Source: Kordiimonas aestuarii (lineage in GTDB: Bacteria; Pseudomonadota; Alphaproteobacteria; Sphingomonadales; Kordiimonadaceae). Taken from it: a stretch of DNA of 64,000 nt. The stretch lies in assembly GCF_025574465.1 (NCBI RefSeq), contig NZ_JAOBPP010000021.1:744001-808000 (forward strand), read 5' to 3'. Positions 41,967 to 51,198 of the stretch are shown one piece after another. Below the pieces are notes generated by a model. The model searched no databases. It was not told the DNA's origin and saw only the letters and a program-made list of their open reading frames with translations. Within the stretch, counting starts at the first letter, position 1. Every line of letters begins with the position of its first letter. Position numbers and translations under genes: made by a program.

Positions 41967-43568
41967 ATGAAAAAAAGCAAGCTTATTGGCAGTACCATAA
42001 TTTTAGGAGCACTCGTTGCGGGCACCGCATACCTGCTGACGTCAGCGAATGTGCCGCCCCTGCCTCGCACCGTGACAGCCATCGCGAATGACCCAGCGCC
42101 GGTCGGGTTTGATGCTGTAGCGTGCCGCAGCATGGAAGGCGGTTACCTTGCTTATGGTACCGCGATGGTGCAGGCGGCGGCGCTCGCGGATAACACCTCC
42201 TCAGGCACAGCTGACTGTGTCGTGACGGTCGCGTTCACGGCGTCTGACCTCAAGTTTCAGGCACGGTTGCCCCTGGGCCGCTGGAACCAGCGTATGGTTT
42301 ATATCGGTGGCGGCGGTTTTGACGGCCTGATGACCGATGTGCCCGATTATGTCAGCCCATCGATCAAGGCCAAGCCCTATGTCACGGTAATGACTAATGG
42401 GGGTCATGATGCGCCGCTACCCACCAGCTATTTTGACGCCGAATTTGCCTTGGACGGGCAGAAGCTTGTGGATTTCACCTATCTGTCCGAGCATCGCAGC
42501 CTGCCGGTGGCGAAAGAACTGATCGAGAATGTATATGGGACAAGCCCTGCCCGCAGCTATTTCGAGGGCTGCTCTATGGGAGGGCATGATGCGCTGATGG
42601 AAGCGCAGCGTTTCCCTTATGATTTTGATGGTATTATCGCGCGGGCCCCTGCGGGTAATATCATGGGGCTGTTTGCCAAGTTTCACCAGATTTCGCAGCA
42701 GGTGGAAGCCGTGGGCGCGCTTTCAGACACGCAGCGTGAAGCCCTGTCCGTCGCGGTCCTGCAAGCATGTGACACGCTTGATGGGGCAAAGGACGGCATC
42801 GTTTCAAACCTCAAGGCATGCAAGGTGGATGTGAAGGCTCTGGCTTGCCCGGCAGCGGGGGGTGGGGAGAATTGCCTCAGCGCAAAACAAGTCGCGCTTG
42901 TTGAGATAATCACCTCTGAATTTCGTTCAGAGAAAACCGGCATCCACCATGGCGGCTATCCGGTTGCCGGTGCCGCTGAAACCAAGGCATGGGGCGAATA
43001 TATCTGGCCGCAACTGATGCTTGGAAACACTTCGTTACAGGGGGCGTTCTCAACCGGTTTTATCCGCTCCTTTATCACCCGCGACGCGGATTATGATGTG
43101 GAGGCCTGGCAGGTAGACGACTGGAAGGCGCCGCTTGGCCAGGTCAGCAGCCTGTTTCAGGCGTATGACCCCGACCTTTCCCGCCTTGCTGACTATGGCG
43201 GCAAGCTTATCGTGTGGAACGGCGTGTCAGATACGTCCGTCAGTGCCAACGATACGGTTGGCTATTATGAGGCCGTGCGCAAAAGCCTGGGGGAAGCGAC
43301 GGCGGAAGAAACGGTTGCGCTGTTTCTCTCCCCCGGAGTTGGCCATTGTCGTGGGGGTGCGGGGGCAGACAAATCCGAACTGATGGACAGCTTGGTCAAA
43401 TGGGTGGAAGACAACAGAAAACCTACCAGACAGGATGTCACGGCTGAAAAGCACGCAGACGATGGCACGGTGATCATGACAGCGCCGCTGTGCAAATATC
43501 CATCTTATCCCCATTATCGTGGTTCAGGTGACATGAATAGCGCAGAAAACTTTGACTGTCGCACCTAG
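41967..43568 (+). CDS. Tannase/feruloyl esterase family alpha/beta hydrolase, exported
   Basis: A 533-residue hydrolase with an N-terminal hydrophobic export or anchor segment (residues 7-25). Family motifs: FEGCSMGGHDALMEAQRFP (nucleophile Ser203; its flanking Cys is conserved), ACDTLDGAKDGIVSN (calcium-loop-like), WNGVSDTSVSAND (acid Asp) and SPGVGHCRGG (catalytic His with the paired Cys). The family cleaves esters of phenolic acids (gallate, ferulate, and in MHETase a terephthalate ester). A strong AAAGGAGGG precedes the start. The exact ester is not known. Confidence 0.9.
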   Translation: MKKSKLIGSTIILGALVAGTAYLLTSANVPPLPRTVTAIANDPAPVGFDAVACRSMEGGYLAYGTAMVQAAALADNTSSGTADCVVTVAFTASDLKFQARLPLGRWNQRMVYIGGGGFDGLMTDVPDYVSPSIKAKPYVTVMTNGGHDAPLPTSYFDAEFALDGQKLVDFTYLSEHRSLPVAKELIENVYGTSPARSYFEGCSMGGHDALMEAQRFPYDFDGIIARAPAGNIMGLFAKFHQISQQVEAVGALSDTQREALSVAVLQACDTLDGAKDGIVSNLKACKVDVKALACPAAGGGENCLSAKQVALVEIITSEFRSEKTGIHHGGYPVAGAAETKAWGEYIWPQLMLGNTSLQGAFSTGFIRSFITRDADYDVEAWQVDDWKAPLGQVSSLFQAYDPDLSRLADYGGKLIVWNGVSDTSVSANDTVGYYEAVRKSLGEATAEETVALFLSPGVGHCRGGAGADKSELMDSLVKWVEDNRKPTRQDVTAEKHADDGTVIMTAPLCKYPSYPHYRGSGDMNSAENFDCRT

Positions 43569-43658
43569 CGTGAGCATGGGAGCATCAGGGCTTGGCCCTC
43601 GCTGAAAGCTAAAATGTAAACAGTTCGTGCGGGCATGCACATGCTGCACCTCAAACAG

Positions 43659-43673
43659 ACCTTTCAGATAGGT
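43659..43673. promoter_or_regulatory. Operator-like palindrome, copy 2 (before the TonB receptor gene)
   Basis: ACCTTTCAGATAGGT, one mismatch from the perfect palindrome ACCTATCAGATAGGT, located about 80 bases before the receptor start. Confidence 0.75.
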
Positions 43674-43754
43674 TTTCTGTTTGATATGACAAAGGTGAGA
43701 CACGGCAGGCGTCTTCCGTGTCAGGGAAGTCATACATACCAAGGGGAAGGGTAT

Positions 43755-45860
43755 ATGTCGCATACTATGAAACAGTGTCTGCTCGCAGGCACCTGCATCG
43801 GTGCTGTGATGTCAGTGCCAGCCGCCGCGCAATCGACCACGGATACAGACACAGCGCAGCTTGAAGAGATTGTGGTCACCGCCCGCCAACGGGAAGAGTC
43901 GCTCAAGGATGTGCCGATAGCGGTCAGTGCGATTACGGGCGACAAGCTCAAGGAACAGCAGATCTATGCTGTGAAGGATATCGCGGCTTACGTGCCGGGG
44001 CTCAATATCAACTCCGACAGCGTGGGCCGTGCCTTTGTATCGATCCGCGGTGTGGGCACCACGCTCATTGACACCGTGCAGCCGGGTGTTGGTATCTTCA
44101 TTGACGGCATTTATCAGCCCAACACCTCCTATCTTAACAGCCCACTTGTGGATGTTGAGCGGGTTGAGGTGCTGCGCGGGCCGCAGGGTACGTTGTTTGG
44201 CAACAACACTCTGGGTGGCGCAATTAATGTCATAACACGCAAGCCGGGCGATGAATTTGAAGGCCGGGTGGATGGCGCGTATGCCGACAGTGATGACTTT
44301 CGCTCTTTGTCCGCCAGTGTGAGCGGGCCGATTGTGGAAGATGTGCTGCAGCTACGACTTGGTGCCGCCTATCATCACCATGACGGGTTTCAGGAAAACG
44401 TGCTTGCCGGTGGTTATAGCAACCCGCTGACGCAGAAGACAGTGAACGGAACCATTCGCCTGCTGCCGTCTGAATGGGCTGAATTCACGCTTAACGCCAG
44501 CTACGATAAGGTCAAGGGCGGCAATGTCGCTTATCTTGGGGTGGCGGGCCCGACTGACTATTCGCTTGAAGGTGCATCGAACGTTCTCAATATCGCTGAG
44601 CATGAATACAAGGGCGTGAACCTCAAGGGTGAATTTGATGTGGAAAGCATCGACACCATCATCACAACTGTGCTGGCGTATAACCGTCGGGACCAGCAGT
44701 CGGTCGGTGACGGTGATTATGGCCCGGTGGATTTCTTCCGCAGCGCGGGGGAATCCAGGCTTGTCACCAAAACAGGGGAACTGCGCTTTGACACAAACTG
44801 GTCTGCCCGCTTCTCCACCCTTCTCGGTGTTTTCACCAGCCGCTCCACCACCGATGCGTCGGGGGTGACCACGGTGGTGCCCGCCGGGCTTGATGTACCA
44901 AGCGCAAGCTTTGCAGAGATCGAATCGCAGGCCGTGTTTGGCACCGCCTTCATCGATCTCAGCGATAGCGTCGATCTGGCCGTGGGTCTGCGTTATGACC
45001 ACCAGAAACTCGACGCGACCAACGCCGGTAGCACCGATGCTTATGAAGCGAACGATGTGCAGCCGCGGGTAACATTGACGAAAAACTGGAACGAGGACGT
45101 TATGACCTATGCGTCGGTTGCGCGCGGTGTGCGGGGTGGCGGTCAGAACGGGCCGGGTGCGCCAAACCTCATCTATCGTGGAGACAGCGTCTGGACCTAT
45201 GAACTGGGCACCAAACTGACCACAGCGGACAAGAGCTTCTCGCTCGATGCGGCAGTGTTTTATAATGATTATAAACACTTCATTGGCCAGAACGCACTGG
45301 CACCCAGCACCACGGGGGCGGGCTATGTGGCGGTAAACCTCAACAGCGGCACCGTGCACAGCTATGGTGCGGAAGCGGAGATGCACTGGCAGCTGACCAG
45401 CAACTGGCGCATCGATGCCAGTGCCACGCTCCTCCATGCCCGTATTGTGGATGGCAGCGAGTTTGAAGATACCACAGGCTATGCCCTGCCAAGCGACCGG
45501 ATCATCTTCACGCCGGACTGGAACTTCAGCCTTGGCACGAATTATGTCGTGCCGGTGGGTGATAATGAGCTGGCATTTGACCTCGGTCTTGTTGGCAAGG
45601 GCAGCCGGATGGGTTCAAGTCTTGACCCGGATGTAGCCCCCCTTCTGGAGACTTATTATCTTGTGAACGGCTCCATCACATGGCGGATGGAAAGATTTGA
45701 GGTCGCCGCTTTTGTCAGTAATCTCTTTAACGACAAATATATGGAAAGCTATATCGACCAATCGCTTCTAGTGCGGGCGGGGCTTGCTGCTGTGGCGCAG
45801 AACCTCGGCCTGCAGGGCGAGCGGCGTCGCATCGGTGTGCGCGCCACGGTGAGGTTCTGA
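43755..45860 (+). CDS. TonB-dependent outer-membrane receptor
   Basis: A 701-residue receptor. Signal peptide ends PAAAQ; the TonB box region is LEEIVVTARQREES; the plug follows (VPIAVSAITGDKLKE, VRGPQGTLFGNNTLGGAINV near VEVLRGPQGTLFG), then a 22-strand barrel ending in a C-terminal Phe (GVRATVRF). It imports a ligand across the outer membrane using the proton-motive force. I chose ATG 43755 behind AAGGGGAAGG. The neighbouring esterase, FAD enzyme and MFS gene suggest an organic acid or ester ligand rather than iron; this is inferred from context. Confidence 0.93.
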   Translation: MSHTMKQCLLAGTCIGAVMSVPAAAQSTTDTDTAQLEEIVVTARQREESLKDVPIAVSAITGDKLKEQQIYAVKDIAAYVPGLNINSDSVGRAFVSIRGVGTTLIDTVQPGVGIFIDGIYQPNTSYLNSPLVDVERVEVLRGPQGTLFGNNTLGGAINVITRKPGDEFEGRVDGAYADSDDFRSLSASVSGPIVEDVLQLRLGAAYHHHDGFQENVLAGGYSNPLTQKTVNGTIRLLPSEWAEFTLNASYDKVKGGNVAYLGVAGPTDYSLEGASNVLNIAEHEYKGVNLKGEFDVESIDTIITTVLAYNRRDQQSVGDGDYGPVDFFRSAGESRLVTKTGELRFDTNWSARFSTLLGVFTSRSTTDASGVTTVVPAGLDVPSASFAEIESQAVFGTAFIDLSDSVDLAVGLRYDHQKLDATNAGSTDAYEANDVQPRVTLTKNWNEDVMTYASVARGVRGGGQNGPGAPNLIYRGDSVWTYELGTKLTTADKSFSLDAAVFYNDYKHFIGQNALAPSTTGAGYVAVNLNSGTVHSYGAEAEMHWQLTSNWRIDASATLLHARIVDGSEFEDTTGYALPSDRIIFTPDWNFSLGTNYVVPVGDNELAFDLGLVGKGSRMGSSLDPDVAPLLETYYLVNGSITWRMERFEVAAFVSNLFNDKYMESYIDQSLLVRAGLAAVAQNLGLQGERRRIGVRATVRF

Positions 45861-45862
45861 TA

Positions 45863-47263
45863 ATGGCCTCGCTGGTCCAGAAAGCGCACCCGCCGCTTGG
45901 TGGCGAGTTCACGGACGGCCTGCGTGCCATCTTCGGTGACCGGCTTCATTTCGGTGAGGCCGTGCGCGCGCAGCATGGTGGCAGCGAAAGCCATTTCGAG
46001 ACCATGCTACCTGATGCTGTGGTGTTTCCGCACAAGACGGAAGAAGTCGTGGCGCTTGTGAAACTGTGCCAGCAATACCAGATACCGGTGGTACCCTTTG
46101 GGGCCGGAACATCCGTGGAAGGGAACATAACCCCCATCGCCGGGGGCGTGAGCGTCGATCTTTCTGAGATGAACCAGATCCTGTCGGTGAACCCGGAAGA
46201 CCTCGACTGTACTGTGCAGGCGGGTGTGCGGCGGGAAGAGTTGAATGAGCACCTCAGGGATTTGGGGCTTTTTTTCCCCATTGACCCGGGAGCGAACGCC
46301 ACTATTGGTGGCATGGCCTCGACGCGAGCGTCGGGCACCAATGCTGTGCGCTACGGCACGATGCGGGAAGCTATCCTGTCGCTCCGCGTTGTGACACCTG
46401 ACGGGCGCGATATCCGCACCAGTGGCCGTGCGCGCAAGTCTGCCGCGGGCTATGATATCACGCGGTTGATGATTGGCGCCGAAGGCACGCTGGGTATTAT
46501 CACCGAGATCACCCTGCGCCTGCACGGCATCCCGGAGGTAATATCGTCGGCGGTTTGCAGCTTTGAGAGCATTGCTGGCGGGGTGGACACGGTTGTGCAA
46601 TCGATTCAGATGGGAGTGCCCCTCGCCCGCGTTGAGATCCTCGACGATATGCAGATGAAGGCGGTCAACCTGTGGTCCAAGCTCGATTATCCTGAACTGA
46701 CCACCCTCTTTTTCGAGTTTCACGGTACCGAGGCTTATGTGGCCGAGCAGGTGGAAATTGTGCGTGATATCGCCGCTGATAACGGCGGTGGTGATTTCCA
46801 CTGGTCCAACCTGCCTGAGGAACGCACCAAGCTCTGGCGCGCACGACATGAAGCCTATTATGCGGCGCTTGGCCTGAGGCCGGGCAGCGTTGGCTGGCCA
46901 ACAGACGTATGTGTGCCCATGGGGCGGCTGGCGGAATGTATCAGCGCCACGAAAGAAGACCTTGGCACAGCAAGTATACCGGCTACCATCCTGGGCCATG
47001 TGGGCGACGGCAATTTCCACGTCATTTTTGTGTTGGACCCGGATAGGCCGGAAGACCTTACAGAGGCTGAAAGGCTGAATGCGCGGCTTGTCGGTCGGGC
47101 GCTTGAAATGGGCGGCACCTGCACAGGCGAGCACGGCATAGGCCTTGGCAAGCAGGACTGGCTTGTGCGGGAACTGGGCGATACTGTCGACCTCATGCGG
47201 ATGGTCAAACGCGCGATAGATCCCAATAACCTGTTCAATCCCGGAAAAATTTTCACGCTCTGA
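45863..47263 (+). CDS. FAD-linked oxidase, D-lactate/2-hydroxyacid dehydrogenase (GlcD/Dld) type
   Basis: A 466-residue flavoprotein. The PCMH-type FAD domain shows VVPFGAGTSVEGNITPIAGG, DPGANATIGGMASTRASGTN and GAEGTLGIITEITLRL. The C-terminal FAD-oxidase domain ends GTCTGEHGIGLGKQDWL and DPNNLFNPGKIFTL, all typical of cytochrome-linked D-lactate dehydrogenases. It oxidises a D-2-hydroxy acid in the family; the true substrate here may differ. It starts 2 bases after the receptor stop, so the two are one operon. Confidence 0.9.
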   Translation: MASLVQKAHPPLGGEFTDGLRAIFGDRLHFGEAVRAQHGGSESHFETMLPDAVVFPHKTEEVVALVKLCQQYQIPVVPFGAGTSVEGNITPIAGGVSVDLSEMNQILSVNPEDLDCTVQAGVRREELNEHLRDLGLFFPIDPGANATIGGMASTRASGTNAVRYGTMREAILSLRVVTPDGRDIRTSGRARKSAAGYDITRLMIGAEGTLGIITEITLRLHGIPEVISSAVCSFESIAGGVDTVVQSIQMGVPLARVEILDDMQMKAVNLWSKLDYPELTTLFFEFHGTEAYVAEQVEIVRDIAADNGGGDFHWSNLPEERTKLWRARHEAYYAALGLRPGSVGWPTDVCVPMGRLAECISATKEDLGTASIPATILGHVGDGNFHVIFVLDPDRPEDLTEAERLNARLVGRALEMGGTCTGEHGIGLGKQDWLVRELGDTVDLMRMVKRAIDPNNLFNPGKIFTL

Positions 47264-47305
47264 TCCATGGATCCAGGCCAGTAGGGAGCTGGGTCTGCCT
47301 TATTA

Positions 47306-47320
47306 ACCTATCTGATAGGT
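47306..47320. promoter_or_regulatory. Operator-like palindrome, copy 3 (before the AraC gene)
   Basis: ACCTATCTGATAGGT, a perfect 15-bp palindrome around a central base. It lies just upstream of a TTGACT -35-like element at 47322. Confidence 0.8.
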
Positions 47321-47321
47321 A

Positions 47322-47349
47322 TTGACTATACTATCTGATAGGTTATGGT
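47322..47349 (+). promoter_or_regulatory. Promoter of the AraC gene overlapped by operator copy 4
   Basis: TTGACT (47322-47327) and TATGGT (47344-47349) with a 16-base spacer. The spacer and the end of the -35 box carry operator copy 4 (47329-47343, TACTATCTGATAGGT, 13 of 15 matches). The centres of copies 3 and 4 are 23 bp apart, about two helical turns, as expected for repression by two cooperating dimers. Confidence 0.65.
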
Positions 47350-47374
47350 TTAACCGGGAAGAAGGGGAATAGAG

Positions 47375-48187
47375 TTGAAATATTCCTGCATAAAAGAAGC
47401 GGCGCTCTTTGGCGATGTGCCGATCTCGGATGAGATCAGCATTCATTGGGGCTGTGACGCAGCCCATGAGGTTGCCGCAGTTGGCGCCCACGTGGCATTC
47501 ATATACCTCCCAGGGTCAGGCGGGATGCCGGGCACGTTTTTCATACATGTCCGGTCGTCCTGCCGCTCTGGTGACGCAATCTCTGAACTTGACGGTGAGG
47601 AGTGCCTTGTCGTGCAGGTGTCGGAAGCCGCGCTCAAAAAATTTGAAGCGATGCAAATCAACCACCTTGGTGGCTGTCGCTATCATATGCCGGAAAACTT
47701 GCGAGCGATCACCCGGGCCCTGCTTGAATGCAACATGACCGGAAAAATGGCGCAAACATACCGCACCGCGAAGGCGATGGAGCTTTTATGTGAAACCCTG
47801 CGTGTGGGTGCCGATGAAACCCTGGTGCCGTGTCTTGACCATGGCGGGCTTTCAGCCACGGATACAGCTCGTATCATGCAGGCCCGTGTCGTGATAGACG
47901 AACACTGGAGCCAGAAACTGACGCTTGATCACATCGCGCGCATGTGTGGGCTGAACCGGTCCAAGCTCACCTGCGGCTTTCGTCAGCTTTTTCATTGTAC
48001 GGTTGCGGAAGCCCTTGCAGAAAAACGCCTTCTTGAAGCGCGGCGTATGTTGCTGACGACGGATATGTCCGTCTCGGCGATCGGCTATAAGGCGGGATAT
48101 CAGAACAATGCCAGCTTCTCGCGGGCGTTTGGCCGGCGATTTGGTGCGCCGCCCAGCGATTATAAGGCTGGCAAGGTTGCGGCTTAG
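47375..48187 (+). CDS. AraC family transcriptional regulator
   Basis: A 270-residue regulator. The C-terminal double HTH is clear: LDHIARMCGLNRSKLTCGFR, then MSVSAIGYKAGYQNNASFSRAFGRRFG (residues about 170-265, given in part). The N-terminal 150 residues are a putative sensing domain that I do not recognise. The start is TTG at 47375 with GAAGGGGAA upstream. Two operator copies precede it. It is followed by the GntR gene after 58 bases. Confidence 0.9.
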   Translation: MKYSCIKEAALFGDVPISDEISIHWGCDAAHEVAAVGAHVAFIYLPGSGGMPGTFFIHVRSSCRSGDAISELDGEECLVVQVSEAALKKFEAMQINHLGGCRYHMPENLRAITRALLECNMTGKMAQTYRTAKAMELLCETLRVGADETLVPCLDHGGLSATDTARIMQARVVIDEHWSQKLTLDHIARMCGLNRSKLTCGFRQLFHCTVAEALAEKRLLEARRMLLTTDMSVSAIGYKAGYQNNASFSRAFGRRFGAPPSDYKAGKVAA

Positions 48188-48245
48188 CGTGATAATCCGA
48201 AATGTGTAAAAGCTGGCAGTCAGTGATAGAGGATTGGGACGAGGC

Positions 48246-48974
48246 ATGAACGTGCAAGAGCGCGGTGACGAAAAAGGTTCGCTTGTCAAAAAGGCGATGC
48301 GAGCCGTTACCTTTCACATCAAGGACAACCGGTTGCGCGTCGGCGATACCCTGCCCGGCGAAGGCTATTTTGTGTCGGAGCTTGGTGTCAGCCGTGCGGT
48401 GATGCGTGAAGCCTTCGGTGCGCTTGCCGCGCTGCAGCTTATTGATGTCGGCAACGGCCGCAAACCGAAAGTGGGAGCGGTTGACGGCTCGGTTATTGCG
48501 ACCTCGCTCAATCATGCGGTGGATACAGCGCAGATCACCGTACCCGAGGTGTGGGACGTGCGCCGCACTATTGAACTGCGTACAGCTACCCTTGCCGCTG
48601 TGTCACGCACCGAGGCGGAAGCAGTGGGCATCATGAACCTTGCTGACGCCATCGCGCGCGACAGCGATAACTTTGAGTTGATGACCAAACACGATATCGC
48701 CTTCCACGAAGCCATCGCGCGGGCCAGCCATAACGCACTTTTCCTGCAGATCGTCACCTCTTTCTCACCCCTCATGCAGGTGGCGGTTCCTACTGCCTGG
48801 CAAACCCGCAAGGCAGCGGAGCAGAAGTCCGTCATGCTGGAGCGCCACCACGATGTGGCGGTGGCGATCGCCAACCGCGATCCAGAGGCAGCGGGCAACG
48901 CCATGAAGGCGCATTTCGATACGTCCATTGGGGACTTGTTGCGCGGTCTCGCGGGGCCATACGGCGGGCTTTGA
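48246..48974 (+). CDS. GntR family (FadR/FCD) transcriptional regulator
   Basis: A 242-residue regulator. The winged HTH shows RVGDTLPGEGYFVSELGVSRAVMREAFGAL (residues about 30-60, given in part), and the FCD ligand domain shows the metal-binding pattern D/H in KHDIAFHEAIARASHN, LERHHDVAVAI and AMKAHFD. FCD regulators usually repress uptake and catabolism of organic acids and bind short palindromes as dimers, which makes this the best candidate to bind the four 15-bp sites. A TTG four codons upstream is an alternative start. Confidence 0.92.
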   Translation: MNVQERGDEKGSLVKKAMRAVTFHIKDNRLRVGDTLPGEGYFVSELGVSRAVMREAFGALAALQLIDVGNGRKPKVGAVDGSVIATSLNHAVDTAQITVPEVWDVRRTIELRTATLAAVSRTEAEAVGIMNLADAIARDSDNFELMTKHDIAFHEAIARASHNALFLQIVTSFSPLMQVAVPTAWQTRKAAEQKSVMLERHHDVAVAIANRDPEAAGNAMKAHFDTSIGDLLRGLAGPYGGL

Positions 48975-49037
48975 GCCACGCCGATGTCCACCCCCTTCAC
49001 CTGACTCTATGGCCTGGTGCTTGGCCTTGGGTAACGG

Positions 49038-51041
49038 TTATTTCAGGAAACGATCATACCAACTGATATAGCGCTGGTAGCGGTCCAGCACAAAACTGGG
49101 CCGGACGATGCTGTGGGTTTCACCCGGATAGACGACAAGCAATGTCTCGATCCCGCGCCGGCGCAGGCCCTGATACAACTGCTCGGAGTTCTGGATAGGG
49201 ACGTTCCAGTCTTCCTTGCCGCCGATCACCAACGTGGGCGTGGTCACCTTGCCGATATCGTTGAAGGGCGAGATACGCTCCCACGCTTCAGGGGTTTCCC
49301 ATGGTAGGCCAAGCTCCTGTTCCCAGATGGCCTGGTAGATGTCGTGGCCATAGTTTGCGCGGTAAAGCACCTCGCTCGCGCCGGAGATCGCCGCTTTGAA
49401 GCGGGTGGACTTGGTGATCACATAATTGGTGAGGATGCCGCCATAGGACCATCCGCCAACGCCGAGCTTATCCGGGTCTGCGTAGCCTTCAGCGATAGCG
49501 AAATCCACCGCCGCCATCACATCCTCAAAGTCCTTGACGCCCCAGTTGGCGAACAGGATGGCCGAGAAATCTTCGCCGTAACCAGTTGACCCGCGTGGGT
49601 TAGGTGCGATGACGACGTAACCGGCCGCCGCCAGCACCTGCGCTTCGGTATAGAAGCCGGAATCATGCTGCGCAACGGGGCCGCCGTGGGGCCGTAGAAT
49701 GGCGGGGTAGCGCTTGCCTTGCTCGTAACCCGGCGGAAGATATATGAAAGCCTCGATCATGGTACCGTCCGCACTGGGAAACTGGACTTCCCTGACGCTT
49801 GCGAGGTTGACGGAGGCCAGCAGTTTGTCGTTCAGGTGCGAAAGCCTCTGCAATTTACCCTTCTTCAGCGTGTAGATGGCGTCGGGCTGGTCCGGCTCAC
49901 TGCGGTTGAGGACCGTCATGCCGTCACCGTTCATGTCGAAAGCATAGGTGGAAGACTGGTCTTCGGTTACGCGTTTCACTTTACCCGATTTTGTATCAAC
50001 AGCGATTAACGGCATCTGGCCGTCATCCTCACTGACGACATAGATGGAGCGTCCATCCGGGGCGTAACGCGGCGCATGTACGGGTCGATCATAATCTGTG
50101 GTCAGAAGCCGGGCTTCACCGCCCGCGGCGGGAGAAATCGCCAGATGGTTCGTCGCATACCAGATTTTGGCTGTATCTACAGTGCTGACATAGGCAATCC
50201 ACTTGCCGTCCGGGCTCCAGGCGGGACTATAGTCGGCACCCGGGTTGGAGGTGACGCGGCGAAGCGGATGGTTCTCTGCCGTGGCAGCTTTACCGTCCTC
50301 AAGCGTGGCGGACACTACCCAAATATCACTATTTGTATTGCTGTCGGGCTCTTCGGTGCGGTTACTGGTGAAAGCGATCCACTTGCCGTCCGGGCTCCAG
50401 GCCGGGGACTGGTCGTCATAGTCGCCGAAGGTGATTTGTGTCGGGCTGCCTTCGCCACTGAACAGATATAAATGCTGACGGTAGCGGTCGAGATATCCAA
50501 CACCGTCTTCCTTGAATTGAAGACGGTCGATGACCCAGGGCATAGGCTTGTCTTCGCCATCGATCTTTTCCGGCTCCGGTTGGAGGTCGGTGAGGGTGAG
50601 CAGCATTTCCTCACCGTTCGGTGACCAGGCGAAGGCGTCAACGCCTTGCTTGATGTGGGTGTATTGCCGGGCCTCACCGCCGCGCCGGTCGAGCAGCCAG
50701 ACCTGGCTTTTTTCGCCTTCCTTTTTCTCTGCCAGAAAGGCCAGATATTTGCCGTCCGGGCTCCAGCGCGGGCTGCTGGCGCAGTAACCTTTGCCGCTCA
50801 TCGCCAGTTCGGCTGTTCCGTCCGTGGCGGCAATCCAGACCTGTGTCCGGCGCTTATCTTTTTCAAGATCGTTGCGGCTGACGGTGTAGGCAACCCACTT
50901 GCCGTCCGGGCTCAGGCGCGGGTCGCTCGTGTACTGCAGTTTAACCGCGTCGGCTGCGGACAGCGAACCTGGGTCGGCTGCGTGGCCGCTATATGAGATG
51001 ACGGCGGCGAATAGTGCTGAAAATATTATCCTGTAGTGCAT
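49038..51041 (-). CDS. S9 family serine peptidase (prolyl oligopeptidase-like, secreted)
   Basis: A 667-residue enzyme: signal peptide (FSALFAAVISYSGHAA), a seven-bladed beta-propeller with repeated WSPDGKWIAF-type blades (residues 40-400), and an alpha/beta hydrolase domain with GGWSYGGIL (Ser532), the Asp in IGGKEDWNVP and the His in YPGETHS. It cleaves peptides in the periplasm; S9C members include acylaminoacyl peptidases and lasso-peptide isopeptidases. It is divergent from a TonB receptor gene and ends close to the GntR gene, so peptide import and degradation is a plausible role. Confidence 0.92.
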   Translation of the reverse strand: MHYRIIFSALFAAVISYSGHAADPGSLSAADAVKLQYTSDPRLSPDGKWVAYTVSRNDLEKDKRRTQVWIAATDGTAELAMSGKGYCASSPRWSPDGKYLAFLAEKKEGEKSQVWLLDRRGGEARQYTHIKQGVDAFAWSPNGEEMLLTLTDLQPEPEKIDGEDKPMPWVIDRLQFKEDGVGYLDRYRQHLYLFSGEGSPTQITFGDYDDQSPAWSPDGKWIAFTSNRTEEPDSNTNSDIWVVSATLEDGKAATAENHPLRRVTSNPGADYSPAWSPDGKWIAYVSTVDTAKIWYATNHLAISPAAGGEARLLTTDYDRPVHAPRYAPDGRSIYVVSEDDGQMPLIAVDTKSGKVKRVTEDQSSTYAFDMNGDGMTVLNRSEPDQPDAIYTLKKGKLQRLSHLNDKLLASVNLASVREVQFPSADGTMIEAFIYLPPGYEQGKRYPAILRPHGGPVAQHDSGFYTEAQVLAAAGYVVIAPNPRGSTGYGEDFSAILFANWGVKDFEDVMAAVDFAIAEGYADPDKLGVGGWSYGGILTNYVITKSTRFKAAISGASEVLYRANYGHDIYQAIWEQELGLPWETPEAWERISPFNDIGKVTTPTLVIGGKEDWNVPIQNSEQLYQGLRRRGIETLLVVYPGETHSIVRPSFVLDRYQRYISWYDRFLK

Positions 51042-51198
51042 GAAAACTCCCCCTCTTCATGTCCCCGAACCGTGCTGTGGCATGACGGGTGTCAGCGAGC
51101 ATGGATCGCGATCAAAGCAGGAAACGGGAGGTTTAGCAATCCCGCGTTTGCGCTTTTCGCTGTCCAGATCAAGTAGTTATGCAGAAATATTCTCCGAT

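Noticed and set aside
44352..45437. A 361-residue minus-strand open frame
   Set aside because: Antisense to the barrel of the TonB receptor; no ribosome site or motif.
46007..47134. A 375-residue minus-strand open frame
   Set aside because: Antisense to the FAD-linked oxidase gene, which has intact FAD-binding motifs.
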